Shown here: positions 1-8,748 of the stretch, piece by piece | How positions within the stretch are numbered: the stretch's first letter is position 1 | Layout of the letters: the number at the start of each line of letters is the position of its first letter | Source of the DNA: Streptomyces sp. NBC_01478 | GTDB lineage: Bacteria > Actinomycetota > Actinomycetes > Streptomycetales > Streptomycetaceae | Assembly (NCBI RefSeq): GCF_036227225.1 | Contig: NZ_CP109444.1 | Coordinates: 3,577,501-3,641,500 of the forward strand | Length of the DNA: 64,000 nucleotides | Direction: 5' to 3' | Notes under the pieces: model-generated | What the model was told of the DNA's origin: nothing | Database searches by the model: none | The model's input: the letters and a program-made list of their open reading frames with translations, nothing else | Position numbers and translations under genes: made by a program

Positions 1-1185
1 CAGGAACGGCAGCGGATGGGCACGTTCGACGACAACCGGCGGACGCATCGGGCACGGACGGCCGACTTCCGCACGGTTTCCTTCGAACTGGCCCCGCCGC
101 TCACGGACTTGGGACTCCGCCGGCGTCTGGAGCGCTTCCCGTTCGTACCGGCCGACGCGGAGCGGCTCGCGCAGGACTGCTACGAGGCGTACAACATCCA
201 GGTCGAGGGCCTTCAGCAGCGGCTCGCGGCGATCGGCGGCCCCAAGGTCGTCATCGGGGTCTCCGGCGGCCTCGACTCCACGCACGCGCTGATCGTCGCC
301 GCGCGCGCGATGGACCGCGCGGGGCGTCCGCGCAGCGACATCCTGGCCTGGACGCTGCCCGGTTTCGCGACCAGCGACCACACCAAGGACAACGCGCACG
401 CGCTGATGCGGGCGATCGGCGTGACCGCGGCGGAGCTGGACATCACGCCGACCGCGCGCCTGATGCTGAAGGAGATGGGCCACCCCTTCGCCTCCGGCGA
501 GCCGGTCTACGACATCACCTTCGAGAACGTCCAGGCGGGCCTGCGCACGGACTACCTGTTCCGCCTCGCCAACCAGCGCAACGGCATCGTGCTCGGCACG
601 GGTGACCTTTCCGAGCTGGCGCTGGGCTGGTCCACGTACGGCGTCGGCGACCAGATGAGCCACTACAACGTCAACTCCGGCGTACCGAAGACCCTGATCC
701 AGCACCTCATCCGCTGGGTGGTCAGCAGCGACCAGTTCGACGAGGAGACCGGCAAGATCCTCACCGCGATCCTCGACACGGAGATCAGCCCGGAGCTGGT
801 ACCGGGCGAGGAGATGCAGTCCACGGAGTCGAAGATCGGCCCGTACGCGCTGCACGACTTCACGCTGTTCCATGTGCTGCGGTACGGGTTCCGGCCGTCG
901 AAGATCGCGTTCCTGGCGTGGCACGCGTGGCACGAGGCGGGGGGCGGGGCCTGGCCTCCCGGCTTCCCGGAGGAGAAGCGGGTGGCGTACGACCTGCCCG
1001 AGATCCGGCGGTGGCTGGAGGTGTTCTGCCGGCGCTTCTTCGGGTTCGCGCAGTTCAAGCGGTCGGCGATGCCGAACGGGCCGAAGGTTTCGGCGGGCGG
1101 GTCGTTGTCGCCTCGGGGGGACTGGCGGGCGCCGTCCGACGGGTCGGCCACGGCTTGGCTGCGGGATCTGGAGCGGTTCGACTAG
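1..1185 (+). CDS. nadE: NAD(+) synthetase, glutamine-dependent (C-terminal part; 5' end outside window)
   Basis: The last step of NAD synthesis amidates deamido-NAD using ATP and ammonia; this is the synthetase part of the glutamine-dependent enzyme. The frame is open from base 1, so the N-terminal nitrilase-type glutaminase domain lies upstream. The ATP-pyrophosphatase P-loop SGGLDS sits about residue 88 of the fragment. It is followed by the family blocks [30 protein letters not shown] and [15 protein letters not shown]. The last 35 or so residues are low-complexity. Cytoplasmic. A small ORF follows 11 bp downstream. Identification is firm; the true start cannot be seen. Confidence 0.93.
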   Translation, partial: QERQRMGTFDDNRRTHRARTADFRTVSFELAPPLTDLGLRRRLERFPFVPADAERLAQDCYEAYNIQVEGLQQRLAAIGGPKVVIGVSGGLDSTHALIVAARAMDRAGRPRSDILAWTLPGFATSDHTKDNAHALMRAIGVTAAELDITPTARLMLKEMGHPFASGEPVYDITFENVQAGLRTDYLFRLANQRNGIVLGTGDLSELALGWSTYGVGDQMSHYNVNSGVPKTLIQHLIRWVVSSDQFDEETGKILTAILDTEISPELVPGEEMQSTESKIGPYALHDFTLFHVLRYGFRPSKIAFLAWHAWHEAGGGAWPPGFPEEKRVAYDLPEIRRWLEVFCRRFFGFAQFKRSAMPNGPKVSAGGSLSPRGDWRAPSDGSATAWLRDLERFD

Positions 1186-1196
1186 GGGGCGAAGCC

Positions 1197-1445
1197 GTGG
1201 CTCAGGGAGACGCGGTGGTCAGGGCCCTGCTGACGGCGATGGCGACCTTGGAGGACCTCGTCGAGGTGGGGCATGACTCGCATGTGGCGTTGAGCACCCT
1301 GGAGGACATCGCCCATGAGCTGGGCGGGATGGATTCGGGTGAGCGACGGCGGTTCGGGGAGGCGCTGGAGCGCGTCGCCGGGGAGGAGCCGGGGCGGGCG
1401 GCTTGGGTCCGGGGCGTTCCGGATGCGCTGGGCCTTGAGCGTTGA
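1197..1445 (+). CDS. small conserved-type hypothetical protein (82 aa)
   Basis: An 82-residue protein, mostly helical and acidic/Ala-rich, with no recognised domain. I place the start at GTG 1197 because AGGGGGCG lies just upstream and the N-terminus then reads VAQGDAVVRALLTAMATLED. The frame stays open further upstream inside nadE but has no amino-acid bias of its own there. The 11-bp gap to nadE suggests co-transcription. Function unknown. A helical adaptor is possible, but nothing in the sequence decides it. Confidence 0.5.
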   Translation: MAQGDAVVRALLTAMATLEDLVEVGHDSHVALSTLEDIAHELGGMDSGERRRFGEALERVAGEEPGRAAWVRGVPDALGLER

Positions 1446-1540
1446 GGCTCGGGGGCTGACGGACGGGGTGTCCGCCGCATCCGGTCGGCCAAGAGGTCAA
1501 CCTCTCAACCGACCGAGACCCGTGGGTGGGTGGGCGAGAA

Positions 1541-2761
1541 TCAGTGGTGCAGCGCCGGGGACTGGTCGGGGACGTGAGCTGCTACCAAGCGCTCGCGGCC
1601 GCTTCCCGAGACACCTCGGCGCCGGTCCACGCTCCATGCCGTGGCGGCAACTCCCAATCCCAGTACCGCCAACACCGCTCCGGCCAGCGCAGGCGACGTA
1701 GCGCCGAAGCCTGCCGCCAGCGCCAGGCCGCCGATCCAAGCGCCGCCGGCGTTCGCCAAGTTGAACGCTGCCTGGTTCGCGGAAGAGGCCAGGGACGGGC
1801 CTGCCGCCGCCTTCTCCATCACCATCAACTGGAGCGGGGAGCCCGTCACGAACGCCGCCACGCCCAGGAGGACGACCGACAGGGCCGCGCTCCACTCCGT
1901 GGTCATCAGGAGCGGGAACAGGGCCAGGACCGCGCCCAGGGACACCAGGCCGCCGAACAGCGTGCCCCGCAGGGAGTGGTCCGCCAGGCGGCCGCCCACC
2001 AGGTTGCCTGCCGTCGCGCCGACGCCGAACAGCGCCAGCAGCAGCGTCACGCTGCCGTCGGCGAAGCCCGCCGCGTCCGTGAGCATCGGGGTGATGTAGC
2101 TGTACGCCGAGAAGAGCGCGCCGAAGCCGGCCACTGTGGTGCCGAGGGCCAGCCACACCGGGAGGGACTTCAGCGCGGCCATCTCGCGGCGCAGGCCCAC
2201 CGCCGGCGCGTGGGCGTGGTCGTGCGGGATCAGCAGGGCCAGCGACGCTATCGCCGCCAGGCCGATCACGCTCACGCCGAGGAACGTGGCCCGCCAGCCC
2301 AGGTGTTGGCCCATCAGCGTGGCCGCCGGTACGCCCACGATGTTGGCGACCGTGAGGCCCAGGAACATCAACGAGACGGAGCGCGCCTTGCGTTCGGGCG
2401 CCACCATCGTCGTGGCGACGACGGCTCCCACGCCGAAGAAGGCGCCGTGCGGCAGGCCGCTCAGGAAGCGGGCGACGAGCAGGTAGTCGTAGTTGGCCGC
2501 GAGGGCCGAGAGCGCGTTGCCCGCCACGAACAGCGCCATCAGGCCGATCAGGACCGTACGGCGGGACAGGCGGGCCGTGACCGCCGCGAGCAGCGGGGCG
2601 CCGATGACCACGCCCAGCGCGTACGCCGAGACCAGGTGGCCCGCCGTGGGGATCGAGACGTTCAGGTCGTCCGCGACCTCGGGCAACAGGCCCATGATCA
2701 CGAATTCGGTGGTGCCGATACCAAAAGCGCCGACGGCCAGAGCGAGCAGGGCCAGGGGCAT
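1541..2761 (-). CDS. MFS efflux transporter, DHA1 family (AraJ/Cml-like)
   Basis: A 406-residue, 12-helix major facilitator of the drug:H+ antiporter-1 type. It starts MPLALLALAVGAFGIGTTEF, the hallmark first helix of the AraJ/chloramphenicol-efflux subgroup, followed by GLLPEVADDLNVS and a loop RLSRRTVLIG (motif A region). ATG 2761 is chosen because GAAAGG lies 13 nt upstream and the first helix begins at residue 3; the frame remains open upstream without coding character. Plasma-membrane exporter of unknown substrate. A good inverted repeat 33 bp in front of the start suggests local repression, although no regulator gene is adjacent. Confidence 0.85.
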   Translation of the reverse strand: MPLALLALAVGAFGIGTTEFVIMGLLPEVADDLNVSIPTAGHLVSAYALGVVIGAPLLAAVTARLSRRTVLIGLMALFVAGNALSALAANYDYLLVARFLSGLPHGAFFGVGAVVATTMVAPERKARSVSLMFLGLTVANIVGVPAATLMGQHLGWRATFLGVSVIGLAAIASLALLIPHDHAHAPAVGLRREMAALKSLPVWLALGTTVAGFGALFSAYSYITPMLTDAAGFADGSVTLLLALFGVGATAGNLVGGRLADHSLRGTLFGGLVSLGAVLALFPLLMTTEWSAALSVVLLGVAAFVTGSPLQLMVMEKAAAGPSLASSANQAAFNLANAGGAWIGGLALAAGFGATSPALAGAVLAVLGLGVAATAWSVDRRRGVSGSGRERLVAAHVPDQSPALHH

Positions 2762-2793
2762 GGAAGTGCCTGTGCCTTTCGAGGGAGAGCGGA

Positions 2794-2829
2794 GTTCCGT
2801 ACTGACGAGCTTAAGTTCAGTTACGGAAC
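2794..2829. promoter_or_regulatory. inverted repeat in front of the DHA1 exporter (candidate operator)
   Basis: Left arm GTTCCGTACTGA (2794-2805) and right arm TCAGTTACGGAAC (2817-2829) are reverse complements apart from one extra base. The 11-nt centre contains CTTAAG. The element ends 33 bp upstream of the exporter start, where a repressor could block transcription. It could also form an RNA hairpin in the leader. Confidence 0.45.
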
Positions 2830-2859
2830 AAAGACTCCCAGGCGCTCTATTCCACGAGG

Positions 2860-3912
2860 TTAAGAGCTGGTGTCGAGGTTCACACGGGCCGCGATCGGGA
2901 GATGGTCGCTGGCGGTCTTCGGGAGGGTCCACGAGGTGACCGGTTCCACGCCCTGGACCATGATCTGGTCGATCCGCGCCATCGGGAACGACGCCGGCCA
3001 ACTGAACCCGAAGCCGCTGCCCGCCGCGCCCTGCGTGGAGCGCATCTGGGAGGTGACGGCGTTCAGCGAGCGGTCGTTCATCGTGCCGTTCAGGTCGCCG
3101 AGGAGGATCTTCCGCTTGAGCGGCTCGGCGGCGATGGCCTCCCCCAGCGCGTCGGCGCTCTTGTCGCGCTGCCGGGCCGTGAACCCGGCCTCGATCTTCA
3201 CCCGCACCGAGGGGAGGTGGGCGACGTAGACCGCGATCCGTCCCTCGGGGGTCGCGACGGTGGCGCGCATCGCGCGCGTCCAGCCCAGCTTTATGTCCAC
3301 CGCCCTGATGCTGCTCATCGGGTACTTGCTCCACAGGCCGACCGTGCCCTCGACCGAGTGGTACTTGTACGTCGACGCGAGGGCCTTCTCGTACGTCGGG
3401 ACCGCCGACGCCGTCAGCTCTTCCAGGGCGACGACGTCCGCGCCGGACGCGGCCACGTCACGGGCCGTACCGGCCGGGTCGGGGTTGTCGGCGTTGACGT
3501 TGTGGGTGGCCACCGTCAGATCGCCGCCGGTGCCGGTCTTGTCGCTGAGCAGCAGCCCGCCGAAGAGGTTCAGCCAGACGACCGTCGGCAGGACGACGGC
3601 GATGAGCGCGGTCGCCGACCTGCGGACCAGGCCGAGGACCAGGAGGACCGGGACCAGCAGCCCGAACCAGGGCAGGAAGGTCTCCGTGAGGCTGCCGAGG
3701 TTGCCGATCCGGTTCGGGATGCGGGAGTGCAGCAGCATGACGAGGGCCAGGAGGATCGCCACCGCGGCGAGGATCAGGCCCCGGCGCCAGATCCTCGGGT
3801 CGCCGCGCCAGCCGTCGAGCAGTCTGTTCCGCAGGCGCCGAAGTCGGTTTCCGCGCTGCTCGTCGCCCGAGCCGCCGTCGTCCGTCTCCGCCACATACGC
3901 CTGCTGTGCCAT
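2860..3912 (-). CDS. membrane-anchored endonuclease/exonuclease/phosphatase (EEP) family protein
   Basis: A 350-residue protein with a charged N-terminus and three membrane helices (about residues 45-62, 80-97 and 100-120). An extracytoplasmic EEP domain starts at THNVNADNPD and contains the ALEELT, LGDLNGTMND and SDHLPIAAR blocks that carry the metal ligands and catalytic His/Asp. In Streptomyces such proteins are usually annotated as endonuclease/exonuclease/phosphatase family; substrates may be nucleic acids, inositol phosphates or phospholipids, and the sequence does not choose among them. It ends about 100 bp upstream of the exporter start on the same strand. ATG 3912 opens MAQQAYVAETDD. 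Confidence 0.85.
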   Translation of the reverse strand: MAQQAYVAETDDGGSGDEQRGNRLRRLRNRLLDGWRGDPRIWRRGLILAAVAILLALVMLLHSRIPNRIGNLGSLTETFLPWFGLLVPVLLVLGLVRRSATALIAVVLPTVVWLNLFGGLLLSDKTGTGGDLTVATHNVNADNPDPAGTARDVAASGADVVALEELTASAVPTYEKALASTYKYHSVEGTVGLWSKYPMSSIRAVDIKLGWTRAMRATVATPEGRIAVYVAHLPSVRVKIEAGFTARQRDKSADALGEAIAAEPLKRKILLGDLNGTMNDRSLNAVTSQMRSTQGAAGSGFGFSWPASFPMARIDQIMVQGVEPVTSWTLPKTASDHLPIAARVNLDTSS

Positions 3913-4100
3913 ACCGTCGCCTCACTACCTGCCGTGCACACCATCGTCCCCGCGCCTACGACCCTAGGGGATGATCGGTTCCGATCCGCCGTCCCATGAC
4001 GGCCGTACTGGGACGAGGACGAACAAGTCGGCGTCCGGAGTTCCGAACACGGGCGACGGCAGCGGCCTCTGTGACGGAACGCGCACATTCGGACGGGTAC

Positions 4101-4790
4101 TCAGGCAGCGGGCCTGACGGGTCGTAGGGCGGTGAGGACCGTGTCGACGAGCAGTTCCGACAGGCCCTCGGGGAGGTCCGCGTCGGCGCGCATGACGGTG
4201 CGCAGGAGCATCGGGCCCACCAGCATGTCGTTCATCAGCTCGGGGTCGAGGTCGGTGCGGAGTTCGCCGCTCTCCTGGCCGCGGCGCAGGATGTCGACCT
4301 GCTTGCGGCGCCGGGGTTCCACGACGGTCGCGTGGTAGGCGGCCCAGACCTTCGGGCTGCTCTTCATCTGTGCGAACACGTTGTGCAGGAGCGCCGAGGA
4401 CCGGGTCAGCAGGCCGCGCTGGCGCAGTTGTTCCATCATGGCCACGAGGTCGTCGCGCAGCGAGATGCCGGGCAGTTCGGGGTCCTGCGGCTCGGCCTCG
4501 CGGACGACGTCGACGAACAGCTCCTCCTTGCCCGGCCAGCGGCGGTAGATGGTGGCCTTGCCGACACCGGCGGTGCGGGCGATGCGCTCGATGGAGAGTT
4601 CGGCCAGCGGCACGCCTTCCTCCAGGAGCTTCATCACGCCCTCCGTGATGGCGCGTTCGACGGCCTCACTGCGCGGGCGTCCCCTGGTGGGCGCGCACGA
4701 CCGGGTCCCGTTGTCGGTGCCGGTGCCCGTGCCGGTGCCGTTGTCGGTGCCAGTGGTGCCGTTGTCGGTGCCGTTGTCGGCGAGGCTCAC
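4101..4790 (-). CDS. TetR-family regulator with low-complexity N-terminal extension
   Basis: A 229-residue regulator. Residues 1-33 are an unusual Thr/Gly/Asn/Asp repeat (DNGT and TGTG units). The TetR helix-turn-helix follows at about 66-85 (ERIARTAGVGKATIYRRW), then a helical ligand-binding domain. The GTG start at 4790 has GGAG 7 nt upstream. It lies 53 bp downstream of the 14-TM MFS gene on the same strand, so the two probably form an exporter-repressor operon, and the dyad in front of the exporter is the natural operator. The ligand is presumably an exporter substrate but is unknown. Confidence 0.88.
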   Translation of the reverse strand: MSLADNGTDNGTTGTDNGTGTGTGTDNGTRSCAPTRGRPRSEAVERAITEGVMKLLEEGVPLAELSIERIARTAGVGKATIYRRWPGKEELFVDVVREAEPQDPELPGISLRDDLVAMMEQLRQRGLLTRSSALLHNVFAQMKSSPKVWAAYHATVVEPRRRKQVDILRRGQESGELRTDLDPELMNDMLVGPMLLRTVMRADADLPEGLSELLVDTVLTALRPVRPAA

Positions 4791-4843
4791 TTCACTCCGT
4801 CCCTTCGCTGTCCCCCGTTCCCGTCCGGGGTTGATTGTCGTCG

Positions 4844-6433
4844 CTATTCCCCTACGACGACCAACTCGGGCTCCTGCTTGTCCTCCTGAGGAACCGACGG
4901 CTTCCCGGGCAGGAAGAGGAAGGCGACCACCGCGCCGACGACCGCGACACCCGCGCCGCACAGGGCGGTGACGTGCATGGCGTGCAGGAACGCGTCGTTG
5001 GCCGGGGTGACCAGGGCCCTGCCCTGCGGGCCGAGCTTCGCGGCGACACCGAGGGTGGCCTCGATGGACTCGCCGGCCGTGTCCCTGAGGGCGGCCGGCA
5101 CCGAGCCGAGCTTGCCCTCGATGCCGTTGCGGTACGCCGTGGACAGCACCGAGCCGAGGACGGCGATGCCGAGGGCGCCGCCGACCTGCCGGAAGGTGTT
5201 GCTCAGCGCGGACGCGGAGCCCGCCTTCTCGCGCGGCAGGGCCTGCATGATGACGACGCTGGTCGGGGTCATGACGTGCGCCATGCCCGTGCCCATGAGG
5301 AAGAAGATGACCTCCAGGACCCAGATCGGCGTGTCCGCGTCGAGGGTCGCGAAGGCGCCGAGCATCCCGGCGAGCAGCACGAGGCCGACGCCCGTCGTGA
5401 CCTTGTGGCCGAACCGGTCGACGACCAGCCGGGCCCGCGGCGCGAAGATCATCTGCGCGGCGGCCAGCGGCAGCATCAGCAGACCGGTCTGGAGCGGCGA
5501 GTAGCCGCGCACGCTCTGGGTGTAGAAGACGGAGAAGAAGGTCACGCCCATCAGCGCGAAGAAGACCAGCCCCATGGCGGCGATCGCGGCCGAGAACACC
5601 TTGTTCTTGAAGTACGTGACATCGATGGACGGGTGGTCGCTGCGCTTCTCGAACCACACGAACCCGGCGAGGACGGCGACACCGGCGAGGATCGTCGACA
5701 GCACCTTGGGCGCCGTGAAGTCGGCCAGCTCGCCGCCCTCTATGATGCCGTAGACCAGCAGGACGAGGCCTACGACGGACAGGACCACGCCGACCGGGTC
5801 GAGGCGGCCGGGCTTCGGGTCGCGGGAGTCGGGGACCAGCCAGACCATCAGGGCGAGGGCGATCAGCACGATCGGCACGTTGATCAGGAAGACCGAGCCC
5901 CACCAGAAGTGGTCGAGGAGCACACCGCCGGTGATCGGGCCGATCGCGATGGCGAGGCCGACTCCGCCGGCCCAGATGCCGATGGCCTTGGGCTGCTCGT
6001 CGCGCTCGAAGACGTTCATGAGCACGGCGAGGGTGGCGGGCATCACGAAGGCGGCGCCGAGGGCCATCAGTGCGCGGTAGCCGATGAGTTGGTCCGGCGA
6101 GCCGGACTCGGCGGCGAGCGCGGAGCCGATGCCGAACACGACGAGCCCGCCGAGCAGGACCTTCTTGCGGCCGATCCGGTCGCCCAGGAGGCCCGCGGTG
6201 AACAGCAGACCGGCGAAGACGAGGGTGTAGGCGTTGATCGCCCACTCCAGCTCGCTCTGTGTCGCGCCCAGGCCGGTCGGGGCCGGGGTGGAGATGGTCT
6301 TGATGGCGACGTTGAGGATCGAGTTGTCGAGCACCACGATCAGCAGGCTCAGCATCAGCACGCCGAGGATGGCCCAGCGGCGGCGGTGCACCGCTTCGGG
6401 TATCCGGGTGCCAGGGACGGGTGGAGTGGTCAT
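4844..6433 (-). CDS. MFS drug exporter, DHA2 family (14 TM, EmrB/QacA type)
   Basis: A 529-residue multidrug-type exporter. Helix 1 carries [10 protein letters not shown] (the DHA2 D-x-T/S-x-V-N-V-A-L-type motif D1). [14 protein letters not shown] loop is motif A, and the glycine-rich helix [15 protein letters not shown] is the antiporter motif C. Fourteen helices fit the length. The start ATG 6433 has only a weak GGA upstream. It is followed by its TetR gene and preceded by a 21-bp dyad. The role is proton-driven export of a hydrophobic compound; the substrate is unknown. Confidence 0.92.
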   Translation of the reverse strand: MTTPPVPGTRIPEAVHRRRWAILGVLMLSLLIVVLDNSILNVAIKTISTPAPTGLGATQSELEWAINAYTLVFAGLLFTAGLLGDRIGRKKVLLGGLVVFGIGSALAAESGSPDQLIGYRALMALGAAFVMPATLAVLMNVFERDEQPKAIGIWAGGVGLAIAIGPITGGVLLDHFWWGSVFLINVPIVLIALALMVWLVPDSRDPKPGRLDPVGVVLSVVGLVLLVYGIIEGGELADFTAPKVLSTILAGVAVLAGFVWFEKRSDHPSIDVTYFKNKVFSAAIAAMGLVFFALMGVTFFSVFYTQSVRGYSPLQTGLLMLPLAAAQMIFAPRARLVVDRFGHKVTTGVGLVLLAGMLGAFATLDADTPIWVLEVIFFLMGTGMAHVMTPTSVVIMQALPREKAGSASALSNTFRQVGGALGIAVLGSVLSTAYRNGIEGKLGSVPAALRDTAGESIEATLGVAAKLGPQGRALVTPANDAFLHAMHVTALCGAGVAVVGAVVAFLFLPGKPSVPQEDKQEPELVVVGE

Positions 6434-6466
6434 GCGGTCCAGACTAGGGAGCCTCGGGCCAATTCC

Positions 6467-6487
6467 GATACGAGACCGTGCCGTATC
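6467..6487. promoter_or_regulatory. candidate TetR operator of the DHA2 exporter
   Basis: GATACG (6467-6472) and CGTATC (6482-6487) are perfect inverted arms separated by 9 bp, with AC/GT adding symmetry inside. The dyad begins 34 bp upstream of the exporter start. The size and symmetry are typical of TetR operators, and the TetR gene is the second gene of the same operon. Confidence 0.6.
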
Positions 6488-6500
6488 GTAAATATTTTAC
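6488..6500. promoter_or_regulatory. AT-rich dyad next to the TetR operator
   Basis: GTAAA-TAT-TTTAC is a perfect 5-bp-arm dyad directly abutting the GATACG dyad. Its AT content is exceptional for this DNA. It may be the -35 region of the exporter promoter or a second protein site in the exporter/panB divergent region. Confidence 0.35.
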
Positions 6501-6560
6501 CCAGGCCTTACGCATGCCCTCCCGCGTGATGCGCGTGACGGGGGTCCCTCTGGCCCTCCG

Positions 6561-6575
6561 TGGCACGAGGTGCCA
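6561..6575 (+). promoter_or_regulatory. hairpin in the panB leader
   Basis: TGGCAC-GAG-GTGCCA forms a perfect 6-bp stem about 60 nt upstream of the panB start, with CTCC/GGAG able to extend it beyond a few unpaired bases. It may be a leader hairpin or a protein-binding dyad. No known riboswitch was recognised. Confidence 0.3.
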
Positions 6576-6636
6576 CCATGGAGGGGATCCGGGGACGCCG
6601 TGAGGGTGCCTCGAGATGACTGAAGGAGCCGTTGCA

Positions 6637-7512
6637 ATGACGCAGCTTTCGGCTGCCCAGACTGTGAAGAACAGCTCCTCCGACGGCAGCAAGGCGCTGT
6701 ACGGAGGCAAGGGCACACGCCGTATCACCGTCCGCGACATCGCTCTCGCCAAGGAACGCGGCGAGAAGTGGCCCATGCTCACCGCCTACGACGCGATGAC
6801 CGCGTCCGTCTTCGACGAGGCCGGTATCCCGGTGATGCTCGTCGGTGACTCGGCGGGCAACTGCCACCTCGGGTACGAGTCGACCGTGCCCGTCACCCTG
6901 GACGAGATGACCATGCTGTCCGCCGCGGTCGTGCGCGGCACGCAGCGGGCGCTGATCGTGGGCGACCTGCCCTTCGGGTCCTACCAGGAGGGTCCGGTGC
7001 AGGCGCTGCGCTCGGCGACCCGGCTGGTGAAGGAGGCCGGGGTGGGTGCGGTGAAGCTGGAGGGCGGCGAGCGGTCGCACGCTCAGATCCGGCTGCTGGT
7101 CGAGTCCGGGATCCCGGTGATGGCGCACATCGGTCTCACTCCGCAGTCCGTGAACTCGATGGGGTACCGGGTGCAGGGGCGGGGCGAGGAGGCGGCTCAG
7201 CAGTTGCTGCGGGACGCGAAGTCCGTGCAGGACGCGGGGGCGTTCGCGGTCGTCCTCGAGCTGGTGCCGGCGGAGTTGGCCGCCGAGGTGACTCGGGTGC
7301 TGCACATTCCTACGGTCGGGATCGGGGCGGGGGCCGAGACGGACGCCCAAGTCCTGGTGTGGACCGACATGTTGGGGCTTACGGGTGGTCGAATGCCCAA
7401 GTTCGTGAAGCAGTACGCCGATCTGCGTTCGGTCATGGGCAACGCGGCGAAGGCGTTTGCGGAGGATGTCGTCGGCGGGACGTTCCCGCTGGAGGAGCAC
7501 TCGGTCCACTGA
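6637..7512 (+). CDS. panB: 3-methyl-2-oxobutanoate hydroxymethyltransferase
   Basis: First committed step of pantothenate and coenzyme A synthesis: transfer of a hydroxymethyl group from methylene-tetrahydrofolate to 2-oxoisovalerate. The 291-residue protein has the PanB signatures LTAYDAMTASVFDEAGI, MLVGDSAGN (Mg-binding Asp), GDLPFGSYQ, VKLEGGERS, MAHIGLTPQS and VGIGAGAETDAQVLV. ATG 6637 is chosen over ATG 6616 because GGAG lies 8 nt upstream. It is divergent from the DHA2 exporter and followed by a strong terminator, so it is transcribed alone. Cytoplasmic. Confidence 0.97.
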   Translation: MTQLSAAQTVKNSSSDGSKALYGGKGTRRITVRDIALAKERGEKWPMLTAYDAMTASVFDEAGIPVMLVGDSAGNCHLGYESTVPVTLDEMTMLSAAVVRGTQRALIVGDLPFGSYQEGPVQALRSATRLVKEAGVGAVKLEGGERSHAQIRLLVESGIPVMAHIGLTPQSVNSMGYRVQGRGEEAAQQLLRDAKSVQDAGAFAVVLELVPAELAAEVTRVLHIPTVGIGAGAETDAQVLVWTDMLGLTGGRMPKFVKQYADLRSVMGNAAKAFAEDVVGGTFPLEEHSVH

Positions 7513-7540
7513 CCGATTCAGAGCCACTGCGGCACGATGC

Positions 7541-7580
7541 AGCCCCGCCGATCTTCCCCCGTCGGCGGGGCTGCCCCTCT
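7541..7580 (+). terminator. Rho-independent-like terminator of panB
   Basis: AGCCCCGCCGA (7541-7551) pairs perfectly with TCGGCGGGGCT (7562-7572) around a 10-nt loop, followed by a pyrimidine tail with TTTT. It lies 28 bp after the panB stop. Confidence 0.85.
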
Positions 7581-7668
7581 TTTGCGCCTAAACCGGCGCC
7601 GCTCTCGCGGAGGCGGTTGCTCACCGTCGTGGTTCCTCAATTGATGGTTGCGGTGCTCGTCAGTGGTT

Positions 7669-7706
7669 TGTCGGTGCTGTCGGTGGGATGTCGGTGTTCT
7701 GTCGGT
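7669..7706 (+). promoter_or_regulatory. four TGTCGGT heptamers, three in 11-bp phase (SARP-type binding array)
   Basis: TGTCGGT occurs at 7669, 7678, 7689 and 7700. The last three copies are spaced exactly 11 bp apart, the arrangement typical of SARP activators (heptamers with 4-bp gaps). The array ends 22 bp before the ATPase ATG, which has no Shine-Dalgarno sequence. A CACTGT hexamer at 7716-7721 would place transcription start at or near the ATG. A SARP gene lies just downstream of the exporter. That this array is its target is inference. Confidence 0.55.
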
Positions 7707-7728
7707 CGGCACTGGCACTGTCCTTCCC

Positions 7729-8748
7729 ATGACGCGAATCGACAACATTCCCGGCGGCACGGCCGTGTCCGTGCGGGGGCTGGTCAAGCACTACGGCGAG
7801 ACCAAGGCGCTGGACGGCGTCGACCTGGACGTCCGGGAGGGCACCGTGATGGGTGTGCTCGGGCCGAACGGTGCCGGTAAGACCACCCTCGTACGCATCC
7901 TGTCCACGCTGCTCGCTCCGACCTCCGGCGAGGCCACCGTCGCCGGCTACGACGTCCTGCGCCAGCCCCGCCAACTGCGCCGGGTGATAGGCCTCACCGG
8001 CCAGTACGCCTCCGTGGACGAGAAGCTCCCGGGCTGGGAGAACCTGTACATGATCGGGCGGCTGCTCGACCTCTCCCGCAAGGACTCCCGGGCCCGCGCC
8101 GACGAACTGCTGGAGCGGTTCTCCCTGACGGACGCCGCCAAGCGGCCCGCCAGTACGTACTCCGGCGGTATGCGGCGGCGGCTCGACCTGGCCGCCTCGA
8201 TGATCGGGCACCCGCAGGTGCTGTTCCTGGACGAGCCGACCACCGGCCTGGACCCGCGCACCCGCATGGAGGTGTGGGACGAGGTGCGGTCCATGGTCGG
8301 CGGCGGTGTGACCGTGCTGCTCACCACCCAGTACATGGAGGAGGCCGAGGCGCTCGCCTCCGAGCTGACCGTGGTGGACCACGGCAAGGTCATCGCCAAC
8401 GGCGGGATCGACGAGCTGAAGGCGAAGGTCGGCGGACGGGCGTTGCGCATCCGGCCGGCCGATCCCCTGCAACTACGGCCGCTGGCCCATGCGTTGGACG
8501 AGCTGGGCATCACCGGCCTCGCCACCGTCACCGTCGACGTGGAGAGCGGCACGGTCCTGGTGCCGATCCTCAGCGACGAGCAACTCACCGCCGTCGTAGG
8601 AGCGGTGAGCGCGCGCGGCCTCACCATCGCCTCCATCACCACCGAACTGCCCAGCCTGGACGAGGTGTTCCTGTCCCTCACCGGCCACCGCGCCAGCGCC
8701 CCGCAGGACTCCGTGCCCACCACCGACCGCGAGGAAGTCGCCGTATGA
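7729..8748 (+). CDS. ABC exporter ATPase, daunorubicin-resistance (DrrA) type
   Basis: A 339-residue ATPase with Walker A GPNGAGKTT, signature YSGGM, Walker B VLFLDEPTTGLD, and the DrrA C-terminal domain after residue 235. ATG 7729 is preferred because upstream codons lack coding bias and the next residues run into SVRGLVKHYGETKALDGV. No ribosome site precedes it, so the message may be leaderless. It overlaps the permease gene by ATGA. Energises export of a hydrophobic compound, by family analogy an antibiotic or lipid; the substrate is unknown. Confidence 0.93.
   Translation: MTRIDNIPGGTAVSVRGLVKHYGETKALDGVDLDVREGTVMGVLGPNGAGKTTLVRILSTLLAPTSGEATVAGYDVLRQPRQLRRVIGLTGQYASVDEKLPGWENLYMIGRLLDLSRKDSRARADELLERFSLTDAAKRPASTYSGGMRRRLDLAASMIGHPQVLFLDEPTTGLDPRTRMEVWDEVRSMVGGGVTVLLTTQYMEEAEALASELTVVDHGKVIANGGIDELKAKVGGRALRIRPADPLQLRPLAHALDELGITGLATVTVDVESGTVLVPILSDEQLTAVVGAVSARGLTIASITTELPSLDEVFLSLTGHRASAPQDSVPTTDREEVAV

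Noticed and set aside
1541..3334. Longer 597-codon frame for the AraJ-like exporter
   Set aside because: The first 190 codons are out-of-frame sequence of the EEP gene and lack protein character; a good start with ribosome site and the family N-terminus is at 2761.
4101..6245. 714-codon frame joining the TetR gene with upstream sequence
   Set aside because: The N-terminal two thirds is an Arg/Pro-rich shadow of the DHA2 exporter on the same strand; the real TetR start is GTG 4790.
6541..6640. Known riboswitch before panB
   Set aside because: Only a simple stem-loop is visible; no conserved core of a known riboswitch class could be matched by eye.
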